Assembly (NCBI GenBank): GCA_947247005.1
Contig: OX365944.1
Location: 19,319,501 to 19,383,500 of the forward strand
DNA: 64,000 nucleotides
From: Spisula solida
Taxonomy: Eukaryota > Mollusca > Bivalvia > Venerida > Mactridae
Reading direction: 5' to 3'
The notes under the pieces were generated by a model that had not been told where the DNA came from, searched no databases, and saw nothing but the letters and a program-made list of their open reading frames with translations. Below, in pieces: positions 11,225-24,029 of this stretch (position 1 is its first letter; each line of letters opens with the position of its first letter). The position numbers and the translations under genes are program-made.

Positions 11225-13725
11225 TACACGTGTATGTAATACAGATGCCATGGATAATTGGGATCAATCATACTGATTGCTCAAGAAAGACGGTTGTTTA
11301 ACTCAGTCGAACACTAACTAAGGTTTTTAAGTATTTTATATGATGTAAGAATGGTCAATTGCCCTCATGCTGAACACTTATGCCATCTTTAACCCACGTA
11401 TAGCCTTTACTATAGACCACATTGTATAACATTCTGTTCAGCCTGTCCCCTATTCTCTGAAGGTCAGTTACTTTTTGCCTGTCCCCTATTCTACGTTTTG
11501 CCTGTCCCCTATACTCTGAAGGTCGGTTACTTTAATAGATACATGCGCTACATATAGTACAGCTAAGCATGTGTAAGTAATCACCTAAAATACCTAAGCA
11601 GCGAGTATGATAAAACCCAAACTTCCTTTACATTCATATACTAGTACACATTAACATGTAGTTACTTGCTTTAAGGAGTCATATTAGATTCACCAGTTGA
11701 CTGCTCTTCCCTGCAGTGGGTAAGCATGAACAATTTTGAAAGCATGATATTTTTTATACACAAGAGCAGGTTACAGGAAGAGTATAGCCAGAATTTTCGT
11801 AAGCTAGAATAGGACAGATCCGATCCTTATATCATCCCAGTCACATAGTCCAAACGGGCAATCGTCCCTGATTGGCGAAACAATCCAAGAACTCCCAATC
11901 TTCTTTAGCTAACATACATGTTTTTTCTACATTATATAATTATCACTACTGACTTTTTAGGGGTATCAAAACAACATCCACATAATGGAACATATGCCTA
12001 CAGCTAGAAAGCAAATACATTGTTTTCATGATCGAATTAATTACAAGCGGTCATTAATTTCTCATAAGTATAGAGTTTCGATGTACGTAACGTACTCATT
12101 ATAGAACCATAAACACATTTAAGGAACATGCTTTAAGTTCTCGATCAAGGAGAACGCCGAAAACAAATATTAAAAGTACATGTACAGGTAAATAGAAATA
12201 GTTTTTACTGACTTCTAAATGTAACTTTTGTAACACCATACCGACAGCACAGACTCGTAGCTATAGATTACCAAGAAACAACATAGGAAAACAGCAGTTT
12301 CTAAAACAAGAGAGAAAAAATGTGATCATTTCTTACCCTTTGTACTGAGAGTGGTTCCGCAAATTCCCTGCCCCCTTGTAATCGAAATCCCCAGGGTATA
12401 TCTCCACTCGGTCTTTGCAACCAGATGGTCTCCATCTTAACCTTGGACCCTACTAACGGGTTTGGAGACTTAAGCTACAAAAGCAGACGACACTTCACAC
12501 AGAACGTAATGTATATTATCCGATGTAGGTAAGTGCTATGTGATTTCACGAAGGTAAACTCCCCAGCATTTCGCCTGATGATCGACGAGGGTAATATCTG
12601 CCAAATCTTATTTTAGGTAGGATTGTTACCATGGAAACTAGCAATGAAACATGCCGTCTGCATTCCCATAGAGAAATTGGCACGTGCCCCGAAAGCAGAC
12701 GATTCCACTATACAGGTAAGACAGGTAAATCGCACGGTAATGAGCAGATGAAGAATATACGTATAACTTATCCCAGCAGAGTTAATATATTTGAACTTCT
12801 AAGCAGCAGAAAAACTGAACATCAGATGAAATGAGCTTGATATTTCTCTAACACTGGGGTACTTGCGAATGGTGGTATAACGGTATAAATACGTCAGCTA
12901 TGTGTTTGGGACGTATTTAAATTGATATAATACGAATCGAAATAACTTACATATACGCAAGAATGTCGATTTGTTATTTCCGACCACGCATACCGACTCT
13001 CTTGTATAAAGTACTAGAAAACGTTTGTCTCGAGCCATTGACCCTGGTATTTTAAGCGAACTGTACTATATTATCTAAACTTCTAGTTAGAGGATTGAGA
13101 GTCAGTCGTTTATTTATATCTAAATTCTAAATAAAACCGACATCAAATGATACCAGAATTGTCTAAAGAAGTGTAATTAGGAATAAAAAATAGTTGAATT
13201 CATTGTGTTCTAGACATTTTGTAGAAGTGCATTAGTTTGGTTATTTTGTATTAATATTGACATTTTGGATTTTTGGGGGATTTTAAAACCTTTTCCGAAG
13301 TTGAAATTACTATCATTTACGACTAAACTATTAGAAATTGAACAAAAATTGAACTGGAATGTCATAATTGGTACAATTTCATGTCATTTTGATAAAGTAC
13401 ATCACCCCAACGGCTACTTACTCCCGAATATCCATGTACATAGTTAGTAGTTATTAGTAAAATTCACATATAACGTCCGTGGATATAGCGAAGTTAGCTT
13501 ACAGCGAACTCAGTTTCTGCCCTCGTCAATTGCATTATATCAGTAGAACGGATAATGCTTTATACGATCCGTAATGTATCTTGAAAGTCTCAAATTTTGC
13601 GCATTTATAGGAGGTAGGCCTCGACCAACCTACATGTTCAAGCAATATGAACCTTTACGATAACGTTTTACAACATATTTCAATAATTACTAGTAAACGA
13701 TTTTAAATGGCCTAAACATTGTATC
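11225..13725. other. Intergenic DNA with a cctgtcccctatt short repeat
   Basis: No supported gene. At 11440-11530 the motif gcctgtcccctattct occurs three times, with ctctgaaggtc(a/g)gttact linkers. The remainder is AT-rich and unpatterned to my eye. Confidence 0.5.
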
Positions 13726-15220
13726 ACGCACATGGCATACCTACCACGCACACGACAGACCAACCAGGCACATGACATACCTACCACGCACACGACAGAC
13801 CAACCACGCACATGACATACCTACCACGCACATGGCAGACCAACCACGCACATGGCATACCTACAACGCACACGACAGACCAACCACGCACATGACAAAC
13901 CTACCACGCACATGACATACCAACCACGCACATGGCATACCTACCACGCACATGGCAGACCAACCACGCACATGGCATACCTACCACGCACATGGCATAC
14001 CTACCACGCACATGGCAGACCAACCACGCACATGACAGACCAACCACGCACATGGCAGACCAACCACGCACATGACAAACCTACCACGCACATGGCAGAC
14101 CAACCACGCACATGGCATACCTACCACGCACATGGCAGACCAACCACGCACATGGCATACCTACCACGCACATGGCAGCCCAACCACGCACATGGCAGAC
14201 CAACCACGCACATGGCATACCTACCACGCACATGGCAGAACAACCACGCACATGACATACCTACCACGCACATGACAGACCAACCACGCACATGACAGAC
14301 CAACCACGCACATGACAGACCAACCACGCACATGACATACCTACCACGCACATGGCAGACCAACCACGCACATGGCAGACCAACCACGCACATGGCATAC
14401 CTACCACGCACATGGCAGAACAACCACGCACATGACATACCTACCACGCACATGACAGACCAACCACGCACATGACAGACCAACCACGCACATGGCAGAC
14501 CAACCACGCACATGGCATACCTACCACGCACATGGCAGAACAACCACGCACATGACATACCTACCACGCACATGACAGACCAACCACGCACATGACAGAC
14601 CAACCACGCACATGGCAGACCAACCACGCACATGACATACCTACCACGCACATGGCAGACCAACCACGCACATGGCAGACCAACCACGCACATGGCAGAC
14701 CAACCACGCACATGGCAGACCAACCACGCACATGACAAACCTACAACGCACATGACAGACCAACCACGCACATGACAGACCAACCACGCACATGACAGAC
14801 CAACCACGCACATGACATACCTACCACGCACATGGCAGACCAACCACGCACATGACAGACCAACCACGCACATGGCATACCAACCACGCACATGGCAGAC
14901 CAACCACGCACATGACAAACCTACCACGCACATGGCAGACCAACCACGCACATGACAAACCTACCACGCACATGACAGACCTACCACGCACATGACAAAC
15001 CAACCACGAACATGACAGACCTACCACGCACATGACAGACCAACCACGCACATGACAAACCTACCACGCACATGACAGACCTACCACGCACATGACAGAC
15101 CAACCACGCACATGACAGACCAACCACGTACATGACAGACCAACACGCACATGACAGACCAACCACGCACATGACAGACCAACCACGCACATGACAGACC
15201 TACCACGCACATGGCAGACC
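13726..15220. repeat. 20-bp minisatellite, about 75 units
   Basis: The array is continuous with period 20. Two main unit types alternate irregularly: catacctaccacgcacatgg and cagaccaaccacgcacatga, with a further a/g variant at catgac/catggc. One unit near 15142-15160 is 19 bp. Long open frames cross the array on both strands, but they are a by-product of 3 x 20 = 60 and encode only a trivial repeat. Confidence 0.97.
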
Positions 15221-16184
15221 GTGTGACATAAAAGGAATAAATTGCCTAGTTTCAACGCCACAGTACAGTGCTCTAACGTGGGAAATATTTCCCTCTTCCA
15301 TATTTAGGAATAAGTTTAAGCATACAGAATTTTGCAACGGTATGCCCATTACCCGCTCCATTTGAGACCAGGGAACACAATACTTAATTTGAAGCGAAAA
15401 CAAGGGAAGTAACCGTATTTGAAAGTAGCGTGATGAACATGAGTTATCTCCGTTTTTACGTGTACACACTTTGATCGCTCATGAAGCAGAATAACTACAA
15501 TACTTTCTCATTCTTGTTAAGATTTTGGTCGAAAGTTAATTATTAATCAGTTTAGACGTAAAATGTTATCAGGATTTATGTATTTTTTTTCTTAAAAAAC
15601 ATAAAATATTGAGATAACAAATAAGGAGATTAATTGATATTTCGACCGCGTAATTTAATCTGAGGTAAAACCTGAATTAATGATCAACTCTATAAACACA
15701 AGGTCATAATTCTCAAGCGAGTCATCCTTCTTTTTCTATTTCTTAAACCTCAATACTAAGACCATCTCAATGAGGGGGCACATTGACAGGTTTTGAAATA
15801 AAGGAAGAATACAGACATATCAAAGAACAAAATGAGATGGTCTTTAATGGGTTGTTGTACAAGTCAGGTGGTTGGTTAACGCAGGTGACTATCAATACGG
15901 GGTTGACTTAACTTGGAAAGCACCACCGTCATAAATAGTTCACAGTCAAACCTTTTTCAAAGACCACCTGTGACAAAGACCACCTGGGACAAAGACCACT
16001 ACTATTAACAAACCTGTCTACAATGACCACTAACTTTACCTTCTATTGTATCATTTCCAAAATATAATCCGGATTTGATCACTCAATAGTAATATGACGA
16101 CGAAAACAACTAATAAACAAAAGGAAAAAAACTTGAAAACCCCTTCAAAGATGTCGCTCCGCCTAATCAAAATTTACATAATGC
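15221..16184. other. Intergenic DNA with a short caaagaccacct repeat
   Basis: No gene is supported. Around 15955-16030 a motif of about 17 bp (caaagaccacctgtga) repeats three to four times with decay. Confidence 0.45.
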
Positions 16185-16396
16185 TGGCTTAGAATGTGAA
16201 GGTCGTAAGTACAAAAACGCTATTTTGAGAAAACAAAATACACTCTTACTCTTTACGTATGGAAAAACAACCCTTTTCGACTTCAGTTTGGTCAACATGA
16301 CTTGTTTCGATATTCATGAAAGGAGACTCGTAAGAAGCACCAGGAAGTGTGAATGTATGGGTATGTGCTACTAACGACCTCCTGAATTCTAAGCCA
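16185..16396. mobile_element. MITE family with tggcttagaat ends, copy 1
   Basis: The ends are inverted: tggcttagaatgtgaaggtc at 16185 and its near-complement finishing ...aattctaagcca at 16396. The interior matches the element at 21.53 kb in the opposite orientation (shared cagtttggtcaacatgac and attttgagaaaaca blocks). It is non-coding. Confidence 0.75.
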
Positions 16397-18470
16397 GCGA
16401 TATATTGCTTAAAAAAACTAAAAATAATCTGATTTTGCTTTTTTTAGACTTCACTATAGAAAGAAACCAACTATTCACTACTATTGTTCGCCCTAGGGTA
16501 TAAATAAGATCGGGGACCCTTTCATCCCATATCTGGTTGAATACAAACTTTAATTCAAATATTGACAATAGGGATTTAATACAGGGAAGCACATGGTCGG
16601 TGCTGTACGTTATGTCACTCATCGGTGACTAAAACGAAGATTCAGAAATGACCACAACCAAACATCGTTTGCACAATAAAGTTACAAAATACATCACGCG
16701 GTGTAGTTTATTTCTTACAGTGATTATGCGAAAACGACTTTTTGAGAATATGCATCAAATCATACACCAATTTGTAGGAAATGGTCAAACTAAAAATATG
16801 AACCCCCACATGACATGTTTACGTCCAGTAATAAAAAGTTACAAACAGCTTAGTGTTGAGTTTTTGGTAAAATTAAAGTAGTCTCTGTGAGGGGGCGGAG
16901 CTTATATCAGTCACATAGTGAGTGATAACCAGTGACTGATATAGGTTTTATTTGACTGATACAACATATCGGTGGAACCGAAAAACGCTTCCTAGAATAT
17001 GTAACAAACCCGAAACCGCCGACCATATACAATACAATATGTATACATATGAACATCTGGTAGCATACATTGACAACGAAGCTACACGAATACGTATTTA
17101 GATTGGTCGATTATTAACGCGGACACGAATGAAAGACGGACCGACGTACGGTCGCACCACGAATACTTGCGTTCAGTCGAAAAAACAGAAGCCGTGGACA
17201 TACTTATGTTAATATTTCAAGGAGGGGCATAAAATGCTATAGCAGCTGCAATCTTACGAAATATATTATCTAAATTCTGCCTCAATGCTAAGAAATCATA
17301 TAAGACAACGATAAGTATGGCCTACCCAACAAAAAGAAATTACACAGCTATATAAAAGTAATTTGCAGATATTTGAAATATTTTACCATGTTTATGATTT
17401 TAATGTAGCTCTATTAATAGTTAAAACTAGTTATATGATTCGAAGTTATGGACGAATAATAACACTTTTATTTGTTATTCACTGTTAACTAAGGTTGAAG
17501 TTACATAACTTCACGCCGTGATTGGCGTTAAATACGCCGACAGTAGAACCAATAAGACACTGCTGAAAAACAGTGATATATCAGACTGAAAGCGTACAAA
17601 TGGTGGCTGTACAAATAAAAACATACGAAACGAATGGGTCTTGCGGAGACAGCTGGATGCTAGTGCGGGCCAAAGGAGCGGACACAATTCCATATACTGC
17701 AAATCGACCCCAGCTTCCCAATCTGGAGGACGCACGTGAGAAAGTTTGTCCCAGAAACACATCCTGCAAGTCCAGTCTGTTAGGAAATGGTAACAACATA
17801 CAGACGACGATACAGTTAATCTTATCATCTAAACTTAAGATATGATTTAGACACGGACATACTGGTGATACCCGGAATGTGGCTTTTATTTCTAAGTTAG
17901 ACTGAATATGTTCCACTAAGACATTGGTTACGGTCATTTCATCGTGCAGAGAAGTTGTATGTTGCTTGATGAAGAGTTAGGCACACATATGCAGTACCAA
18001 TATTATACCATTATCATTCTTTTTCTGACGAATTGTTGAAATGACGTAAAGTATTATCCAAAATATAAATATTATATATTGCTGGACTCTATTTTGTATA
18101 TAAAATGAATACATTGCCATGAACTGTCTTACAATATAACTCTTAACTACATAATTATGCAGTGTACATTCTTCAGTCATACAAATATTACTTTCGGTTT
18201 GGTATCTCAACATTTTGACGTTCATTAGCAAACCGAGACGTTTGGTTATTGGATATTGACAATATACCAAATTATAACTCAGTATCCACTACGTCTAGAT
18301 TACTGGACTACAATTTAAATCATAAATGTAATTAATTCTTAACGCAATATGTGTCTTACCTTAGGAAATCCTGTGAGTTCGAACAACATTGTTACGAATA
18401 TTTCCAAAACCAGTCACTTATGCTGATCAATTTGTGGGTATACGGATCCCAACTCATTCAGTGCAAATTT
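16397..18470. other. Intergenic DNA; overlapping ORFs of no recognisable family
   Basis: Between about 17510 and 17940 three frames on two strands are open for 90-118 codons, and the local GC content is slightly raised. None shows a domain I recognise, and overlap on both strands makes coding status undecidable by eye. I see no other structure. Confidence 0.4.
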
Positions 18471-18564
18471 ATTGAAACCTTTAATTTTCCACAAGTTTCA
18501 TATCAAAACACGTGTAATCCGAACCCGTGCAAAGTGTTCAAACCCCCATACACGCAGTGTTAAT
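18471..18564 (+). other. Possible exon fragment with EGF-like cysteine spacing
   Basis: After a pyrimidine-rich stretch ending ttccacaag, the open frame reads NTCNPNPCKVF...YTQC before a stop. The CxPNPC motif is common at the start of EGF-like repeats. Only part of the domain is present, and no donor site is evident before the stop. It is listed because a second EGF-like piece lies 1.3 kb downstream on the same strand. Chance is a real alternative. Confidence 0.2.
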
Positions 18565-19176
18565 GTGTATATAGGTATTGTGTCTATGCAGTACAATTAA
18601 GAAAACAAAGTCAAACAACGGGCACATAAGCAGTCAGAAAAGGTGATTTAGAAGTTCCGCCTATAAATCCAAATTTGGATCTTGTCCGTTTATACTAAAT
18701 TCACTGCTACAAGATCACGCTGCAATTTTTAACAAGATCACGCCCTATCGTTGTAAACATATGCCCACAAAAATCTATCAAAATTACATCCAATTTTACA
18801 CACATCCCTGATTTTAAATCCGTGCAAATTTCTTTTCAAACGGTCTAATATTGTTAAACAGGATTTAAAACGTTTTTGTTAAGGTATAGGGGTATTTTAA
18901 CGCTGTTATGATGCGTAGCAGAACATATTATCTCATTGAAACCCCTTGATGTCAAACCGATGGGTCACACGAGGTTGTTCAAACGTACCCCGATTAAATG
19001 CTTCATTTAGTATGAGTAACATTGTACTATGCTCCTATCTACCCGTCAAATCAAGTAAGCGATAGTTGAAAATTTGTTCATTCATAAAACGTGTTACGAA
19101 TTTATTAGAGCTTGTTGTACTCAGTGTATTCAGTGTCACCTTCCGCGTGGGTTACGGTACGGGTACAACATAGTTT

Positions 19177-19237
19177 GAATTACCTGCCCCTTACACTACG
19201 TGATTAGGTCGTACTATTACTATAGAGAACGTCGGGA
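19177..19237. repeat. 60-bp dispersed repeat, copy 1
   Basis: The stretch starting attacctgccccttacactac and ending aacgtcggga recurs at 21812-21870 with two or three mismatches. It is non-coding. Both copies are in the same orientation. Confidence 0.7.
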
Positions 19238-19370
19238 ACCAGGCCAGGGGACAACGCTGGTCAAAATATATAATTATACCAGCTTTGTAGTGTGAGAGTT
19301 CTCAACACAGTCTAACCTATCTCTAACAGCCAGTCAAACAATACATAAAAAACAGTCTATTCAATATATG

Positions 19371-19505
19371 GGTCTCCGTAGCTCGATGGTTAGCGCGCTT
19401 GTTGTCTAATCTGGCGACCCGGGTTCAACTACGGGTGGAGACACTCATATGCCTGCCATATTTCAGTAGACACCTAACTGGCTAATAAAGGCTATGCTTC
19501 GCATT
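19371..19505 (+). repeat. tRNA-derived SINE, family 1, copy 2
   Basis: This copy keeps more tRNA structure than the one at 6.63 kb. The acceptor strand gtctcc (19372 onward) pairs with ggagac (about 19437-19442), an A-box-like tagctcgatggttagcgcgc is present, and a gggttcaact B box lies at 19421-19430. The tail atatgcctgccatatttcag...aataaaggctatgct matches copy 1. Confidence 0.8.
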
Positions 19506-19819
19506 CGACAAATCCAATCCGAACATCGTCCGATGGTCAGCCGGCGTAGTTTTTGCCTTAGCCGGCCGGAAACCGATCGACATTGACGTTTTAGTGTCAA
19601 TTATTTCATTGTTCAGAGTTCATTGTCACTCATTGACCGGCATCCCATGATGCCCGATGCCTAGACATAGGATGCATCGACCGGTATCTTTTTAATTGAG
19701 GTGATATTTCTTTAAGGTTTCACTGTATCCCGGCATTACATTTTAAGTTTTGAATAAATGCAAAACTGATAAAATTCTAAAGCTTGGGAAAACCTTTTCT
19801 TTCTACCATGAATTTACAG

Positions 19820-19857
19820 GATCTTGTCAGGACCCTTGTCTGAATGGGGCAGACAAG
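19820..19857 (+). other. Possible 38-bp mini-exon, EGF-like (CQDPCLNGA)
   Basis: A good 3' splice-site context (ttctttctaccatgaatttacag) precedes 38 bp that read SCQDPCLNGADK in one frame, then a donor-like CAAG|GTAAAG. The CxDPCxNGA pattern is characteristic of EGF-like domains. The piece is short, so splice support from RNA would be needed to accept it. Confidence 0.3.
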
Positions 19858-21529
19858 GTAAAGCGACAGTTGTTGTGATAAGAGGAATCCTGGTTCTTAC
19901 AGAATATCAATCGTGAATGCTCGGCCATTTCCGTTTGTCTCCGGTAAATGAATTACAATGTATAAAGGCCGAGGTGATCAGAATGACAGAATATACTCAT
20001 TGGCTGTTTAACATGCACGGTGTTCATAACCGATACACACGATAATACATCTAGGTTATCAATCAGTCCATCTCTTGTTGAAACGCTGTAACGTGATAAA
20101 ATAAATAATACTTGCATAATATATAAAGGTTCAGTGTTTGAACACCAAAATATTAGTCATTTACGTTTGATGTTTATTTATTCTTATACATGTTTTGACG
20201 TGGGTCGTTAGTTTGGAAATTGCTTCCTCATAAATTCACCAAAATTGTCAAGTGTCGGCAAATTGTCACAATAAAATTAACACAAGTGTGCGAAAGCCCG
20301 GTGGATACATTTACACTTCACTACAATGTACAATGTATGTGGCCTGAGAACGTTTTATGATTTCAAACAATATTTCCATGTTGAAATTGTGGATTCCTAA
20401 AGTGGAAATCTTGCCAGAATTGTGAGTTTCCGAAGTAGGCGTGAGGAGTTGCCTTGGTGATGAACTCCCGATGGAAATTCATGAGCTATCAGGACATCGG
20501 GAACAGGTTCCTCGTAATCAAGGAGAAGCTTTGGGGAACGGTCATGAGACAGTTGGTGATATCGGAAGGAATTGTGATGAATCAGGTTGTATCGGAGGAA
20601 ATCGGGAGAACATCGACAATGTTGAATTCCTCAGTGGGGCCTATGCTTGAGACAAAATATAACTATATTTAAGAAGAGGAGATACAAGAAGGTCTATCAC
20701 CAAGGGGGTGTGGGCTTTATGAACAGTTTTCGCTGACTTTTGTAGGAATTCATAATTCATACCATTTTAGTGAAAGCTTTCTTCGAGTATTTACATGGGT
20801 CATATTACTTATAACTTGCGACAGACTAACATTGTATAAGCTATAAAACGCCAACAATGGTAGTCATTTTGGGTTATTTAAATAGCAAATAGCATAGAAA
20901 ATTTGATTGAAATAATGTGTTTTATATGTTCCAGTTATTCATTACCTGTATTCAAATATGAAAAAAATTACTATGGTTACTCATACTTGTAAAATGTCTT
21001 TTCAAACTTTAAAGGTGATGTATCAGCGTTTTTCATGTATTAAACTGACTACATTTACATGACTGTGTATAATAATTACTCGTATGTATCCGGATGAAAA
21101 CAATTCATTTATTCCAAATTCTTCTAAAACACAAAAAAGTTTTTTTTTTCATAAATAATAACTTTCGATGAACGTTTATGAAAAATACGCACACCGCCTC
21201 TTTAACTGGTCATACTTGTTATACAAGCATTATCCGATTAAAATATTACTATTTATGCTAATATAATGATTATGCTATGTTCGACATACAACAAAGTGAG
21301 TAATAAAAATAACCATACGATGAATGATCATACATTTAGCCGAGTTGTATTGAAGTTGAAGAACTAAAACTGTAAAATCGTTTTCTTATTTATGTGGCGA
21401 TCTTATTGAGGTAGTCCTAATTAAGGTTTTAAACGATGGACATTATCATATAGGCTAGTGGAACCAATCTAGACATGTGATCGGAGCACCTTTAGTGTCG
21501 CCGAGATTTCAGTCTAAATGACAATTCGT
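19858..21529. other. Intergenic DNA, no gene seen
   Basis: The short open frames near 20441-20672 lack a recognisable domain. The remainder is AT-rich with homopolymer runs, such as T(9) near 21141. Confidence 0.5.
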
Positions 21530-21782
21530 TGGCTTAGAATTTGAAGGTCGAAAGTATTATACTATTAACGATCTAACGAGTATAAGACCCATGCATATTT
21601 GATAGCTGCATCTCAAGGCGCTTCTTATGAGCCTATTTTCATAAAAATCGGAAATGGTCATGTTGACCAAACTGAAGTTGAAAAATCTTGCTTTTCCATA
21701 AGTAAAGAGTAGTTTTCAGACAGTTTTTACTTGTTTTCTCAAAATATTGGTTTTGTACTTACGACCTTCTAATTCTAAGCCA
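21530..21782. mobile_element. MITE family with tggcttagaat ends, copy 2
   Basis: The inverted ends tggcttagaatttgaaggtc (21530) and ...gaccttctaattctaagcca (to 21782) bound 253 bp. The interior aligns to 16185-16396 in reverse orientation. It is non-coding. Confidence 0.8.
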
Positions 21783-21811
21783 GGGAGTTGTATAGAACAT
21801 CTTTATTCTGG

Positions 21812-21870
21812 ATTACCTGCCCCTTACACTACGTGATTATGTCGTACTATTACTATATAGAACGTCGGGA
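21812..21870. repeat. 60-bp dispersed repeat, copy 2
   Basis: A near-identical copy of 19177-19237. It lies between the MITE and the first Harbinger-like element and ends 10 bp before the latter's left TIR. Confidence 0.7.
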
Positions 21871-21880
21871 AACAGACTAT

Positions 21881-23605
21881 GGGCCATATTCACGTCCTCT
21901 CCTCCACTCTCACTCACTGAGTTAATCCAAATTTAATTATCGTTTCGTCCGTGCGTTTGAGTGTGAACTCGACCTAACTAGAAATTGGTATTCACGACGG
22001 TAAGTGTAGCTGGAGTTGACTCGACTGAGTGCGGAATTTTCGAGGGAGCAAAACGTGGACTTGAGCTCGACTCCAACCACACTCAATGTAATGTTAGTGA
22101 ATACCAAAGTTAGTCACTAACTAAAATGGGCAATATATCATTTAGAAATGTCCCGGATAGGAGCAATTCCTTAGAAAGCATTGATAATGTGAAATTCTTG
22201 GAATAGTTCCCCAGCTACACTCGAATGTTGTTACGTGCATACCGATCTAGCGCACGAATGTTGAACTAATAAAGTTATTATATTTTTAAATTAAATTAGA
22301 CAACAAATACATATGATCGTGTGGGTTGATGAATATATTACCATAAATATAAATTTATTTAAAATTTGTTATCTAAAAGTATATTATTTGGACAAATAAA
22401 GTTACTGTAATAAGTGTATAAAGTATCTGGAATTAAAATTTAGTCATCTTACCGCTATGTTAATTAAATGCATGATGTTTATATATGGAGCATAACATGA
22501 AATTATATTGCTTTCATTCTTTGCCATATCATTATTTTTACTGATTCCGTCCAGTGTTGATATGAAGATGACTGAAATATTTAAATGAAAAAACGTGCTA
22601 ATTTGCAACACATACAGATGATTTGCCTTTTTTCCATTTACAATCATTTATGGGTCGAAGTGGCGTCTCGATAGCCTACTGTTAGAGCGCCCGCTTCGGG
22701 TGCGGGAAGCCACAGGTTCGATCCGGGGTCACTTCATGCTAAAAACGAAATGGTATTAGTATTTCCCTAGCAACATGTCCAGCATAATAAGCGGAAGCTG
22801 GCTTCTCTTCTCTTATGTATATCGATACCATTGTGGATCGACGATGGATACGACGGATAAAATCGGACATGAGGTGTCGAGAACAGTTAATATTAGTTCA
22901 AGATTGTACCAATTTGTTTAATAATAAACCTTAAACCAAAAAGTTCACGCATTAGCTATAATATGTACTTTTTTTATATATGTCGCTCATTAAATGATAT
23001 TCTAGGAATTAAGGCTTTCTAGTTGTCGGGCTTTGCCGGAAGGGTCTGTACGAAGTATGTGTAGTAATTAAGTTAACAAATAAATCTGACAGCGAAGCTG
23101 CTTATAAAAGTAAACTGAGTTCATCTCCTCTGACTTGCGTAAATGTTTTGTTGGAATATATCATTGTAAATATGCACGTTCATTTAACGTTAATTACATC
23201 GAAGTTTTATGTTAATTGATCCACTATTATCTTTACAATAATCTTACTCTCTATTTGTGATTACTCAAATGAAGGTTTTATTTGAGCGAGTTAAAAGAAA
23301 TATCAAGAATGTAGCATAAAAAACATCAAAATTATAGTTTGACGTTGTTAGTATATATTACAAAAATGCATCGAAACCCAACAAACCAATTCAATAATAA
23401 AGCACTGATTGTTTGCACAGTGTAATATCCTACCGTATATTATAACGGTCACACACTCAGGAAAGTCGAGGGCGAGTTACCCATGTGAATACCAAATCTC
23501 CACTCGACTTTCACTAACTCGACCGTCACTCCAGCTACACTTGAGGCTACCTTAGGTTAGTGTAAGTCGAGTTGGAGTGAAGGACCGACATGTGAATATG
23601 GGCCT
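21881..23605 (+). mobile_element. PIF/Harbinger-like element, copy 1 (decayed)
   Basis: The left end gggccatattcac and right end gtgaatatgggcc are inverted repeats with one mismatch, and the inner TIR resembles tcctccactc...actcac. A 'tat' precedes it and 'tat' separates it from copy 2, compatible with the 3-bp target sites of PIF/Harbinger. The frame that copy 2 keeps as a transposase-like ORF is here shortened by a deletion after the ATG and closed by a stop (ttcttggaatag, about 22194-22205). A Pro-tRNA-like SINE lies inside. Confidence 0.65.
22657..22830 (+). repeat. tRNA-Pro-like SINE, family 2, copy 1
   Basis: The head folds as a tRNA. The acceptor GAAGTGG pairs with TCACTTC (one G-T), and the anticodon stem cccgc/gcggg encloses ttcgggt, giving anticodon CGG (Pro). 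The B box is aggttcgatccgg. The body ends in a ctggcttctcttctctt tail shared with copies at 24.4, 50.9 and 61.6 kb. It is nested in the Harbinger-like element. Confidence 0.8.
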
Positions 23606-23852
23606 ATGGGCCATATTCACATCCTCTCCTCCACTCTCACTCACTGAGTTAATCCAAATTTAATTATCGTTTCGTCCGTGCGTTTGAGTGTGAACTCGAC
23701 CTAACATGAAAGTGGTATTCACAACGGTAAGTGTAGCTGGAGTTGACTCGACTGAGTGAGGAATTTTCGAGGGAGCGAAACGTCGACTTGAGCGTGACTC
23801 CAACCAAACTCAATGGAATGTTAGTGAATACCAAAGTTAGTCACTAACTAAA

Positions 23853-24029
23853 ATGAACAATCCACTCGAGGTAGAAGAGTTTGAGGAGATGATTTTACCT
23901 TTTAGAAATATCCCTGATAGGAGCAAATCCTTAGAAAGCATGGATAATGTGAAATTCTTGGAAAAGTTCCCCAGCTACACCCAAATGTGGTTACGTGTAT
24001 ACCGATTTAGCGCACGAATGTTGAACTAA
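23853..24029 (+). pseudogene. Truncated HARBI1-like transposase N-terminus (58 aa)
   Basis: An ATG at 23853 opens 58 codons ending TAA at 24027-24029. The stretch EMILPFRNIPDRSKSLESMD followed by KFLEKF resembles the N-terminal segment of HARBI1-type nucleases, where an RR...RDRxNPLE pattern leads into a D/E-x-F-xxRF motif. The catalytic DDE region is absent. In copy 1 the same frame is deleted and stopped. The TIR sequence and 3-bp target support the assignment, but the protein match is from memory of the family pattern and is moderate. Confidence 0.45.

Noticed and set aside
14121..14951. 276-codon minus-strand open frame in the 20-bp array (and neighbouring frames)
   Set aside because: It is a by-product of a stop-free 20-bp repeat read over 60 bp. 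The protein is a trivial repeat with no start or splice context, and the plus strand is also open.
13726..15220. CRISPR-like array
   Set aside because: The repeats are contiguous with no unique spacers, and the genome is eukaryotic. The same holds for the 18-, 52- and 85-bp arrays.
17511..17937. Overlapping ORFs of 90-118 aa on both strands
   Set aside because: No recognisable domain or splice context, and simultaneous opening of several frames suggests composition rather than coding.
22657..22736. Functional tRNA-Pro gene
   Set aside because: The cloverleaf is good, but it is followed by a SINE body and tail shared with three other copies and sits inside a transposon, so it is a SINE head.
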